From Brevibacterium senegalense (lineage in GTDB: Bacteria > Actinomycetota > Actinomycetes > Actinomycetales > Brevibacteriaceae), in the NCBI RefSeq assembly GCF_000285835.1, contig NZ_HE978607.1, positions 70,029 to 134,028 on the forward strand: a DNA stretch of 64,000 bases, read 5' to 3'. Position numbers and translations under genes: made by a program. Below are positions 1 to 6,834 of the stretch, one piece after another; positions within the stretch are counted from its first letter, which is position 1; each line of letters begins with the position of its first letter. The notes under the pieces were generated by a model, which did no database searches, had not been told where the DNA came from, and saw only the letters and a list, made by a program, of their open reading frames with translations.

Positions 1-402
1 GCGCAGCAGCGCGTCGAGGATGAAGGCGGTCGTCGTCTTCCCGTTCGTGCCGGTCAGTCCGTACAGGTGCGGGGACTCCGGATCCGTGCCGAAGACCTGT
101 GCAGAGATCCCTCCCAGCACCGTGCGCGGCTCCTCGACGAGGACGACGGAGAGATCGCCGAGGACGATCTCGCCCGCGCGCAGGAGGTCCAGTCCGCGGG
201 TGTCGGTGAGCACGGCGCGGACGCCGCGGGCCAGCACATCCGCCGCGAACTCCGCGCCGTGCACGCGAGCGCCCGGCAGCGCCGCCCACAGGTCTCCCGC
301 GGCGGCCTGGCGGGAGTCTTGCGACACCCCGTCGACGGCGCGGTCCGGATCCCCCAGGATCCGGGCGGCGGACGGCAGGTCGAGGTCGGAGAGCTTCATC
401 AT
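1..402 (-). CDS. murE: UDP-N-acetylmuramoyl-tripeptide synthetase, N-terminal part (cut by window edge)
   Basis: Cytoplasmic peptidoglycan precursor ligase that adds the third amino acid to UDP-MurNAc-L-Ala-D-Glu. Only about the first 134 residues are in the window. The translation begins MKLSDLDLPSAARILGD and reaches the Mur ligase P-loop GTNGKTTTAFIL near its end. The ATP loop, the DGVSQDSRQ segment and the place directly behind ftsI together make MurE more likely than MurF. Two ATG codons are adjacent: the one at 402 overlaps the ftsI stop, and the one at 399 starts MKLSDLD. Either implies translational coupling to ftsI. The third-residue selectivity motif lies outside the window, so the amino acid added (meso-DAP or lysine) cannot be read. 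Confidence 0.9.
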   Translation of the reverse strand, partial: MMKLSDLDLPSAARILGDPDRAVDGVSQDSRQAAAGDLWAALPGARVHGAEFAADVLARGVRAVLTDTRGLDLLRAGEIVLGDLSVVLVEEPRTVLGGISAQVFGTDPESPHLYGLTGTNGKTTTAFILDALLR

Positions 403-2171
403 TCCCATTCGGTCGGTGTGTCGGAGGGTTCACCGGTGGACAGCGGCACCCGCAGATGACGGAGTGCGAATCCCGTCACATCGGAGAACACCGGAGCGGC
501 GGACTGTCCACCGTAGTAACCCTTGCGGGGTCGCTGCAGTGTGACGGACACCGCGATGCGCGGATCTTCGGCGGGGGCGACACCCACGAACGAAGCGGTG
601 TAGCCATCGTAGCCGCCGCCCTCCTCCGCGGGAGCCTGCGCGGTGCCGGTCTTGCCCGCCACCCGATAGCCGGGCACGGCCGCGTTCCCGGCAGTGCCGT
701 CCACCACCACGTGCTCGAGCATGTCGAGCACCTGGTCCGCGGTCTCCTCAGACACGACCCGCGTCCCCGCGGTCGTCTCCGCCGGCGTGAAGCGGCCGGA
801 CGCGTCGACGGTGCCGTCGACCAACTGCGTCTGGGGCAGCACACCGCCGTTCGCGATCGCGGCCATCGCCGCGGTCGTCTGCACGGCGGTCGCGGTCATG
901 CCCTGCCCGAACATGACCGTGTACTTCGTGCGGCCGTCCCACTCGTCGACGGGGTGGACGACGCCTGAGGATTCACCGGGGAAGCCCACGGCGGTGGCCT
1001 CTCCGAATCCGAACCGGGTGAAGTACTCGTACCGCTGGTCGGAGGACAGCTTGTCACCGGCCAGGATCGTGCCGGTGTTCGACGACTGCGCGAGGATCCC
1101 GGTGAGTGTGAGCTTCTGATCCTCGTGGGCGGACGAGTCGCGGAACTCCTCGTCATTGGGCGCGGTCCATCGGTCCGGCACCGTGAACTCGTCCGTGGGG
1201 GTGTGCAGGCCCTCCTCCAGGAGTGCGGCGACCGTGATCATCTTGGCGGTGGACCCCGGCTCGAAGGCGGCGGTGAAGACGCGGGCACCGCGGTCCTCCG
1301 CGTCGACCGCGGACGGATCGTTGGGGTCGACGCTGGGCGACTCCGCCGCTGCGAGGAGCTTCCCGGTCTTCACGTCCGTCATGACGATCGAGGCCCACTC
1401 CGCCTCGTGCTCGTCCGCCGCCTCCGCCGCGGCCTCCTGCAGGTAGTGCTGGATGGTCGGATCGATCGTGAGGCGGATGCCGGTGCCGTCGACTGCCGGG
1501 GTGATGCTCGTGTCGCCCAGCGGGATCCGCTCGCCGCGCAGTCCGCGCTCGTACTGCTGCACACCGTCGACGCCCGCCAGCTGATCGTCGTACCTGTACT
1601 CGAGGCCCGCCAGCGGCTCGCCGTCCGAACCCACGAATCCCACGAGGCTGCCGGCGACCGCGCCGGAGGGGTAGGACCGGATCGCGTACTCCTCGAACGT
1701 GATGCCGGGGATGTCGAGGGCTGCGATCTCGTCCCGCACCTCGCTGGTGAGTCCCGTCGCCACGACGTTCCACCGACGGTCGCCGTCCAGCTTGGGGTGG
1801 AGGAGCCCCGGATCCGTGTCGAGCACGGTCGCGAGGTCCTGCGCGGCCCCCCACGCCCCCAGCGGCTCACCGTCCTCGTCCGCGTAGTCGGCCACGTTCT
1901 GCTGGTCGACCACGACGCGGAACCGCGCGGCGTTGCTGGCGAGGGTCGTCCCGTCCGCCGTCTGGATGACGCCGCGGTGCGCGGGGATCGCGACCTCCGT
2001 GAGGCGTCCCTCCAGCGCGCGTTGGGCCGCCTGCTGCTGGTCGACGCCCTGGATCGCGACGAGGTTCCACAGGACGAGGCAGAGGATGCCCACCGAGGCG
2101 ACGCCCACGAGACGGATCCGACCGGCCGGGGAGAGCCTCCATCGCCTCCGAGTGCGGGGCGCCTGTCCCAT
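399..2171 (-). CDS. ftsI: Peptidoglycan D,D-transpeptidase FtsI (class B PBP, septal)
   Basis: Septal class B penicillin-binding protein of 590 residues that cross-links peptidoglycan at division. It has a short basic cytoplasmic N-terminus, one membrane segment at about 20-41, a PBP dimerisation region and a transpeptidase domain. All three active-site motifs are intact: STAK at 307-310 (nucleophile Ser307), SSN at 363-365 and KTGT at 507-510. I see no C-terminal PASTA repeat. It lies between the FtsL-like gene and murE, as in other actinobacterial mra clusters, and its stop codon overlaps the murE start. Regulation is probably through the mraZ promoter upstream. Confidence 0.95.
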   Translation of the reverse strand: MGQAPRTRRRWRLSPAGRIRLVGVASVGILCLVLWNLVAIQGVDQQQAAQRALEGRLTEVAIPAHRGVIQTADGTTLASNAARFRVVVDQQNVADYADEDGEPLGAWGAAQDLATVLDTDPGLLHPKLDGDRRWNVVATGLTSEVRDEIAALDIPGITFEEYAIRSYPSGAVAGSLVGFVGSDGEPLAGLEYRYDDQLAGVDGVQQYERGLRGERIPLGDTSITPAVDGTGIRLTIDPTIQHYLQEAAAEAADEHEAEWASIVMTDVKTGKLLAAAESPSVDPNDPSAVDAEDRGARVFTAAFEPGSTAKMITVAALLEEGLHTPTDEFTVPDRWTAPNDEEFRDSSAHEDQKLTLTGILAQSSNTGTILAGDKLSSDQRYEYFTRFGFGEATAVGFPGESSGVVHPVDEWDGRTKYTVMFGQGMTATAVQTTAAMAAIANGGVLPQTQLVDGTVDASGRFTPAETTAGTRVVSEETADQVLDMLEHVVVDGTAGNAAVPGYRVAGKTGTAQAPAEEGGGYDGYTASFVGVAPAEDPRIAVSVTLQRPRKGYYGGQSAAPVFSDVTGFALRHLRVPLSTGEPSDTPTEWE

Positions 2172-2207
2172 CCGGTCTCCTCCCGTCCTGTCTGCGTCGT
2201 CTCCGGG

Positions 2208-2777
2208 TCAGCCCCCCGGCGGGGTCTGGGCCGGAGCGGTGAATTCCCCTGCGTCGCCGCCCACCACGGGCAGACGCTCCGGCGAGCGTAGATTGGGTCG
2301 GACGTCCTCGCGCGCATCGGCACGCGGTCCCGGGATCCTCACAGGAGATTCCTCTGCGGGATCCGCCCCGCCCGCCTGCTCCGGGGTGAGGATCTCCCCC
2401 GTCGACAGATCGACGAACTGCGGCGAGGTGTCGCGCTTCATCCCGTTCTCCTCCGCGAACGACGCGATGTTCTGCGGACTCTCGCGGTAGGCGATGTCCT
2501 CCGACAGTCGGTCCCGCTGGTCCTGGAGCGCCGTCTGCTGGTCCGTGAGCTCCTGCACCTTGAACGTCGTGTGCGACACGAGGATGTTGGCGACGAGGCC
2601 CACGACCACTCCCACGAGGACGATGAGGAGGACCTGGACGGCCGTGGACACGCGTGGGCGTGCCGGCTCCGGCAGCACCAGCCGCAGCCGGCGCTGGGTC
2701 CGCCGGGCGGGGACGACCGGCGACCGGCGCGGCGCGGCGGTCGCGCGCGGGGGCATCGTGCGGACGGGTGCGCTCAT
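2208..2777 (-). CDS. ftsL: FtsL-like septum formation initiator protein
   Basis: Bitopic membrane protein of 189 residues. A basic, proline-rich cytoplasmic segment of about 48 residues is followed by one transmembrane helix at about 49-70, then a short heptad-like coiled coil rich in Gln, Asp and Leu, then an acidic, proline-rich tail. Family members recruit FtsI/FtsW at the septum with FtsQ and FtsB partners. Primary sequence is poorly conserved, so the call rests on size, topology and the position between rsmH and ftsI. The ATG at 2777 overlaps the rsmH stop in an ATGA arrangement, which fixes the start even though the frame stays open upstream. Confidence 0.75.
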   Translation of the reverse strand: MSAPVRTMPPRATAAPRRSPVVPARRTQRRLRLVLPEPARPRVSTAVQVLLIVLVGVVVGLVANILVSHTTFKVQELTDQQTALQDQRDRLSEDIAYRESPQNIASFAEENGMKRDTSPQFVDLSTGEILTPEQAGGADPAEESPVRIPGPRADAREDVRPNLRSPERLPVVGGDAGEFTAPAQTPPGG

Positions 2778-3745
2778 CGTGCCTCTCCGATCTTCTGGAC
2801 GGCCCGCAGCCGGACGCTGGCGGAACGCGGGTTGCTCTCGATCTCCTGAGCGGACGCCTTCTCCGCACCGCGCGTGAGGGGACGCAGCCAGGCCTGCAGC
2901 TCCGGCGGGACGACCGGCAGCTCGGGCGGAGCCTGGTCCGTCGTCCCGTCCGCGAAGATGCGCTTGACGATGACGTCCTCGAGTGACTGGTAGGACTCGA
3001 TGACCGCGGTGCCGCCCAGGTGGAGGCGCCGCAGCGCGGCGGGGAGCGCGGTGGAGAGGGAGTCCAGCTCGCGGTTCACCTCGATCCGCAGCGCCTGGAA
3101 CGTGCGCTTCGCCGGGTGCGATCGCTTCCGCTTCGCCGGCCCGTCGCCCACGACGCGCTCCAGGAGTCCTGCGAGCTGCTGGGACGTCTCCCACGGGCGC
3201 TCAGCGCGGTCCGCGACGACCGCGCGGGCGATGCGGCGGGCCTGCCTCTCCTCGCCGTAGTCCCGGATCACGCGCACCAGCTCGTCCTCGTCGTACGTGT
3301 TGAGGACGTCCGCCGCGGTGAGCCCGCGGGTCTGGTCCATCCGCATGTCCAGCGGCGCGGGACGCGAGTAGGAGAACCCGCGCTCGTCCTCGTCCAGCTG
3401 GAGGGAGGAGACGCCCAGGTCCAGGAGCAGGGAGCTGATGGCGTCCACTCCCAGGTCGTCCAGCACCGCTTCCAGCTCGTCGTCGACCGCGTGGACCGCG
3501 ATGAGCCTGTCGCCGAAGCGCGCCAGCCGCTCCCCCGCCCGTGCGAGCGCGTCCGGGTCCCGGTCGAGCCCGATGACGCGCGCATCCGGGTGGGCCTCGA
3601 GGATGCCCTCCGCGTGTCCGCCCATCCCCAGGGTCCCGTCGACGACGTAGGGGGTCGTCCCCGCCTCCCGTGCGGCGGCGACACCGACGCCCACGAGTTC
3701 CACGCAGCGCTCGAGGAGCACCGGGGTGTGGGCGAACCGGTCCAT
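2774..3745 (-). CDS. rsmH: 16S rRNA (cytosine1402-N4)-methyltransferase RsmH
   Basis: SAM-dependent methyltransferase (formerly MraW), 323 residues, which modifies C1402 of 16S rRNA. The protein begins MDRFAHTPVLLERCVELV, and HTPVLL is the family signature. A SAM-binding glycine-rich loop (DGTLGMGGHAE) follows. The GVSSLQLDEDERGFSY and DMRMDQ motifs are present, and the C-terminus has the usual RSASVRLRAVQKI block. The start at 3745 was chosen for homology and for the AAGGA ribosome site 8 nt upstream; the frame stays open further upstream. Second gene of the mra operon. Confidence 0.95.
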   Translation of the reverse strand: MDRFAHTPVLLERCVELVGVGVAAAREAGTTPYVVDGTLGMGGHAEGILEAHPDARVIGLDRDPDALARAGERLARFGDRLIAVHAVDDELEAVLDDLGVDAISSLLLDLGVSSLQLDEDERGFSYSRPAPLDMRMDQTRGLTAADVLNTYDEDELVRVIRDYGEERQARRIARAVVADRAERPWETSQQLAGLLERVVGDGPAKRKRSHPAKRTFQALRIEVNRELDSLSTALPAALRRLHLGGTAVIESYQSLEDVIVKRIFADGTTDQAPPELPVVPPELQAWLRPLTRGAEKASAQEIESNPRSASVRLRAVQKIGEAR

Positions 3746-3781
3746 GTCGCGCGTCCTTCCGGTCGGGTCCGTCTGAGGGGT

Positions 3782-3809
3782 GCGAACCGCGGGGGATGCC
3801 GCGGTTCGC
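3782..3809. repeat. Perfect 10-bp stem-loop between mraZ and rsmH
   Basis: The arms GCGAACCGCG (3782-3791) and CGCGGTTCGC (3800-3809) are perfectly complementary around an 8-nt loop. The element sits 37 bp upstream of rsmH within the mraZ-rsmH leader. There is no U-tract after it in either direction, so it may be a partial terminator, an mRNA processing or stability element, or an operator. I cannot decide between these. Confidence 0.55.
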
Positions 3810-3851
3810 GTGCTGCGCTGGGTCCAGAACCCCGTCCGCCCGCGCCCTGCC

Positions 3852-3899
3852 ACCGGGGAAGTGCGTCAGGACCTGCAGGCTTCGGAACCGGGGAAGTGC
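3852..3899. repeat. 13-bp direct repeat in the mraZ-rsmH spacer
   Basis: ACCGGGGAAGTGC occurs identically at 3852-3864 and 3887-3899, a 35-bp period. Both copies are non-coding and lie between mraZ and rsmH. The core GGGAAGTG resembles part of the GTGGAGG-N-AAGTGG elements found upstream of mraZ but lacks the 10-bp phasing. The function is unknown. Confidence 0.5.
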
Positions 3900-3944
3900 C
3901 CCGAAACCACAGGCGGGCGAGGATCTCGATCCAGCGCTCGAGGA

Positions 3945-4376
3945 TCAGATGACTCCGGGGATCACCTCGTCCGAGCGATCCGAGAAGCCCTGCTCCGTCT
4001 CCGCCAGGTACTGCTCCCACGTGGGGGCATCCCAGATCTCCGCACGGTTGCCCATGCCGATCACGGCGACGTCGCGATCCAGCCCTGCGTACTGCCGCAG
4101 GGCCTGCGGAACCGTGACCCGACTCTGCTTGTCGGGCTGCTCCGCCGACGCCCCCGAGAGGAACACGCGCAGGTAGTCCCTCGCCTGCCGGCTCGTCATG
4201 GGCGCCGCCCGCATCTGCTCGTGGACGCTCTCGAACTCGCTCGTGGAGAACACGGTGAGGCAGCGCTCCTGCCCTCGTGTCAGCACCAGCCCGTCCGACA
4301 GCTCCTCACGGAACTTCGCGGGGAGGATGAGGCGGCCCTTGTCGTCCAGCCGCTGCATGTGCGTGCCGAGGAACAC
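3945..4376 (-). CDS. mraZ: Transcriptional regulator MraZ
   Basis: Two-SpoVT/AbrB-fold regulator of the division and cell-wall operon, 143 residues, the typical family length. With a GTG start at 4376 it begins [19 protein letters not shown], the conserved N-terminus. The first DKGR core is at about residues 11-14, and a second, more divergent DNA-binding repeat ([12 protein letters not shown]) lies in the C-terminal half. MraZ proteins bind arrays of GTGG/TGGG direct repeats near their own promoter, and such an array lies directly upstream at 4414-4443. First gene of the mra operon. Confidence 0.95.
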   Translation of the reverse strand: MFLGTHMQRLDDKGRLILPAKFREELSDGLVLTRGQERCLTVFSTSEFESVHEQMRAAPMTSRQARDYLRVFLSGASAEQPDKQSRVTVPQALRQYAGLDRDVAVIGMGNRAEIWDAPTWEQYLAETEQGFSDRSDEVIPGVI

Positions 4377-4413
4377 GGTGCCCCACCCCCTTCGGATCCC
4401 CTGGGGGCTCCGA

Positions 4414-4443
4414 TGGCTCCCACTGTACTCCACTTGCCTCCAC
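4414..4443 (-). promoter_or_regulatory. MraZ-box array of three 10-bp-phased GTGG repeats at the mraZ promoter
   Basis: On the minus strand three consecutive decamers read GTGGAGGCAA, GTGGAGTACA and GTGGGAGCCA, exactly 10 bp apart. Known MraZ operators are short G-rich direct repeats with a one-helical-turn period. The array begins immediately after a plausible -10 (CATTAT, minus strand, 4444-4449) whose -35 would be TGGTCA (4468-4473, 18-bp spacer). Binding here would block transcription initiation, which is consistent with autorepression. Direct observation: the repeats and their phasing. Inference: the binding protein. Confidence 0.75.
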
Positions 4444-4502
4444 ATAATGCCGGATCCAACGCGTGTTTGACCAGAAGAACATTGTTTCCGCAGGTCAGAT
4501 AG

Positions 4503-4516
4503 GTGGAGGAAAGTGG
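4503..4516 (+). promoter_or_regulatory. Candidate MraZ box pair facing the MoxR operon
   Basis: GTGGAGGAAAGTGG on the plus strand matches the first 14 bases of the mraZ-promoter array (GTGGAGGCAAGTGG) at 13 of 14 positions, with the same 10-bp phase. It lies 60 bp from that array in opposite orientation and points toward the MoxR gene. A TTGACC at 4467-4472 could serve as a plus-strand -35, but I see no convincing -10. Confidence 0.55.
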
Positions 4517-4626
4517 TGGCGGCGCCTCGATCCGCGTGTCACGGCGCGTCGCTCCGGGGGCGTCACGGCACCAGCAAAGGCCCTGATCCGCGGTCCTGCG
4601 GCACGGAAACGGGCCCGTGGAGGGAC

Positions 4627-4680
4627 GTGGGGAGACCGGGTGGAGGGAAGTGGGGAGACCCGGTGGAGGAGGGTGGGGCG
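4627..4680 (+). promoter_or_regulatory. Second GTGG repeat array upstream of the MoxR gene
   Basis: GTGG occurs at 4627, 4640, 4650, 4663 and 4673, with spacings of 13, 10, 13 and 10 bp. This makes a 23-bp near-tandem repeat, two full units plus a partial one. GTGGAGGGAAGTGG at 4640-4653 again matches the mraZ-promoter element. The array ends about 60 bp before the MoxR start, where an upstream operator would be expected. Confidence 0.6.
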
Positions 4681-4738
4681 GAGTGCGGAGAACCTCGCTG
4701 AGTGGTGTCGCGGCGACCGGGTGGGTGAGAATGGGGGC

Positions 4739-5689
4739 ATGACCGCGCTCGGGAACGACCACATCACCCACATCCAGGCCATCGCGCAGAAGTCGCGATC
4801 GGCGATGAACACGGTGCTCGACGGCAAGGACCACGCCGTCCGCACGGCGCTCATCACCCTCTTCGCCGGCGGCCACCTCCTCCTGGAGGACGTGCCGGGA
4901 GTGGGCAAGACCCTGCTCGCGAAGGCGCTGGGCCGCGTGGTCGGGGGCAGCGTCCGCCGCATCCAGTTCACCCCGGACCTGCTGCCGTCGGACGTCGTGG
5001 GCGTGAGCATCTTCAACCAGGAGACCCGCGCCTTCGAGTTCCGCGCGGGGCCGGTGTTCGCGAACGTGGTCATCGCGGACGAGATCAACCGCGCCTCCCC
5101 CAAGACCCAGTCGGCGATGCTCGAGTGCATGGCGGAGAACCAGGCGAGCGTCGACGGCACCACGTACCGCATGCCGCAGCCGTTCATGGTCGTCGCGACG
5201 CAGAACCCCGTCGACATGGAGGGGACCTACACCCTGCCCGAGGCGCAGCGCGACCGCTTCACCGCACGCATCTCGATCGGCTATCCGTCGACACAGGCGG
5301 AGATGGACATGCTCGACCACCACGTCGACCACGACCCGCTCTCCCGGACCCCCGCGGTCACGACCCTCGACGAGGTGACGCAGGCGCGCGACCTCATCCG
5401 CCACGTGTCCGCCAGCCCGGAGCTGCGCGCGTACGTCGTCTCGCTGCTGGACGCCACGCGCGCGGACCCCGCCGTGTCCCTGGGCGCCTCCCCGCGCGCG
5501 GGCGTGCAGCTGCTGCGCACCGCGAAGGTCATGGCCGTGCTGGCCGGGCGCGGCTACGCGACGCCGGACGATATCCAGGCGCTCGCGGTCGACGTCCTCG
5601 CCCACCGCATCGTCCCGCGCGAGGGCGACGACCCGCAGCTGGCCGCGTCCCTCGTCCGCGACATCCTCCGCCGCGTGCCGGTGCGCTGA
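4739..5689 (+). CDS. MoxR-family AAA+ ATPase
   Basis: Cytoplasmic AAA+ chaperone-like ATPase of 316 residues. The Walker A motif GVGKT is at about 54-58 in EDVPGVGKTLLAKALG. The Walker B region is VVIADEINRASPKTQSAMLE, followed by sensor-1 sequence (VVATQNPVDMEGTYTLPEAQ). MoxR proteins typically act on partner proteins such as VWA or DUF58 proteins, and a DUF58 gene follows with overlapping stop and start. The ATG at 4739 was chosen from family alignment. GAGAAT at 4727-4732 lies 6 nt before it, so a leaderless message is possible; a GGGGG stretch could instead act as a weak ribosome site. First gene of a three-gene operon with DUF58 and transglutaminase. Confidence 0.9.
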   Translation: MTALGNDHITHIQAIAQKSRSAMNTVLDGKDHAVRTALITLFAGGHLLLEDVPGVGKTLLAKALGRVVGGSVRRIQFTPDLLPSDVVGVSIFNQETRAFEFRAGPVFANVVIADEINRASPKTQSAMLECMAENQASVDGTTYRMPQPFMVVATQNPVDMEGTYTLPEAQRDRFTARISIGYPSTQAEMDMLDHHVDHDPLSRTPAVTTLDEVTQARDLIRHVSASPELRAYVVSLLDATRADPAVSLGASPRAGVQLLRTAKVMAVLAGRGYATPDDIQALAVDVLAHRIVPREGDDPQLAASLVRDILRRVPVR

Positions 5690-6834
5690 TGCGCCCCACC
5701 GCCTCCGGGATCGTCTTCCTCCTCCTCGGAGCGGCACTGGCGATCGCGGCCTATCGTTTCTCGCTTCCGGGCATGCTGCCAGCGGGCATCCTCCTCGTGG
5801 GCCTCGTCGTCGTGTCCGCGCTCGTCGTGCTGCTGGCCTCCGGGCGGATCGAGGTCTCCCTCTCCTCCCGCTCGCGCCGCGTCGACGGCACGGCGCTCAC
5901 CGCGGTGGGGGCGGAGACCCCGATCGACGTCCACGTCCGCAACCGGACCCCGCTGCCGATCGGCTCGTTCGCCGTGGAGATCGCGATGGAGGACGGGTTC
6001 GGACCGGACCGCAGCCTGCGCATGCCGGGCCTGTCCGCCCGTGCCCACGACGCCGCTCCCCTCGTCGTCTCGCCCACGCGCCGCGGCATGAGCGGTGTGG
6101 TGGACGTGCACATCCGCATCGACGGACCGTTCGGCCTCGTCACGCGGACGCGGAAGACGGGCTGCCGCCTGCCCGTCGCGGTCGCGGTGCCCGACCAGCG
6201 GCTGCCGCTGACCGGATCGCCCCGGTCCTCCGCGCAGCCCATGGACTCCCGGCACCTCATGCGGGGCACGTCGACCCTCGACTTCCACACGCGCGAGTAC
6301 GTCCCCGGCGACGACATCCGCCACATCCACTGGGCCTCGACCGCACGCCTGGGCGAACTCATGGTGCGCGAGCGCGCGCACGAGGAGACGCCGCTGGCCG
6401 TCGTCCTGCTCGACACGCTGGGACCGGACCCGGACGGGCACGGGGCGGACATCGCCGTGACCGCGGCCGCGGCGGCCGCGATGCAGCAGCTCGATCGCGA
6501 CGCGGATCTCATCCTGCATTCCGGGGACGTCCGCGTGAACGCGTCGGGAGGTCGCGGACGCGACGCGGTCCGCCTGGAATCCGCCCGCCATTCCGCAGGC
6601 GCGCAAGTTCCCGACGATGTGCGGGTGCCCGCCACCGCATGGCACGTGACCATCTGCGCCCTCACGACGGACCGGGCGGACGCCCTCACCCGGATCCTGC
6701 CCAAGGGCGTCGCCCGCTCCCGCTTCGTCGTCGAGGAGCTCCCCGACCCCGGCGTCGGCCTCGACACCGCACTGTTCGGCGGCGCCCTCACCCTCCCGCA
6801 CGAATGGCGCAGCGGCACAGGAGGCACCCGATGA
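5689..6834 (+). CDS. DUF58 domain-containing membrane protein
   Basis: 381 residues with two N-terminal transmembrane helices (about 5-23 and 27-46), then a soluble region. It contains the DUF58 signature REYVPGDDIRHIHWASTARL at about 203-222, followed by a VWA-like fold segment. The biochemical role is not established. In bacteria it is nearly always encoded with a MoxR ATPase, often with a transglutaminase, and is thought to act in envelope or periplasmic protein maturation. Its start overlaps the MoxR stop (ATGA), and its stop overlaps the next start. Confidence 0.88.
   Translation: MRPTASGIVFLLLGAALAIAAYRFSLPGMLPAGILLVGLVVVSALVVLLASGRIEVSLSSRSRRVDGTALTAVGAETPIDVHVRNRTPLPIGSFAVEIAMEDGFGPDRSLRMPGLSARAHDAAPLVVSPTRRGMSGVVDVHIRIDGPFGLVTRTRKTGCRLPVAVAVPDQRLPLTGSPRSSAQPMDSRHLMRGTSTLDFHTREYVPGDDIRHIHWASTARLGELMVRERAHEETPLAVVLLDTLGPDPDGHGADIAVTAAAAAAMQQLDRDADLILHSGDVRVNASGGRGRDAVRLESARHSAGAQVPDDVRVPATAWHVTICALTTDRADALTRILPKGVARSRFVVEELPDPGVGLDTALFGGALTLPHEWRSGTGGTR

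Larger units (their letters stand above)
4377..4738. other. Divergent regulatory region between mraZ and the MoxR operon
   Basis: This is the only stretch longer than 300 bp without a gene. It holds the mraZ promoter and its GTGG array (left end, minus strand), an outward-facing GTGGAGGAAAGTGG at 4503 and a larger plus-strand GTGG array at 4627-4680 before the MoxR gene. The first open frame crossing it on the plus strand (from 4463) lacks a ribosome site and a protein-like composition, so I do not call a gene in it. Confidence 0.7.

Noticed and set aside
4463..4738. Extending the MoxR protein upstream to 4463
   Set aside because: The added 92 residues are non-homologous and pass through the GTG repeat arrays. 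Family alignment starts at 4739.
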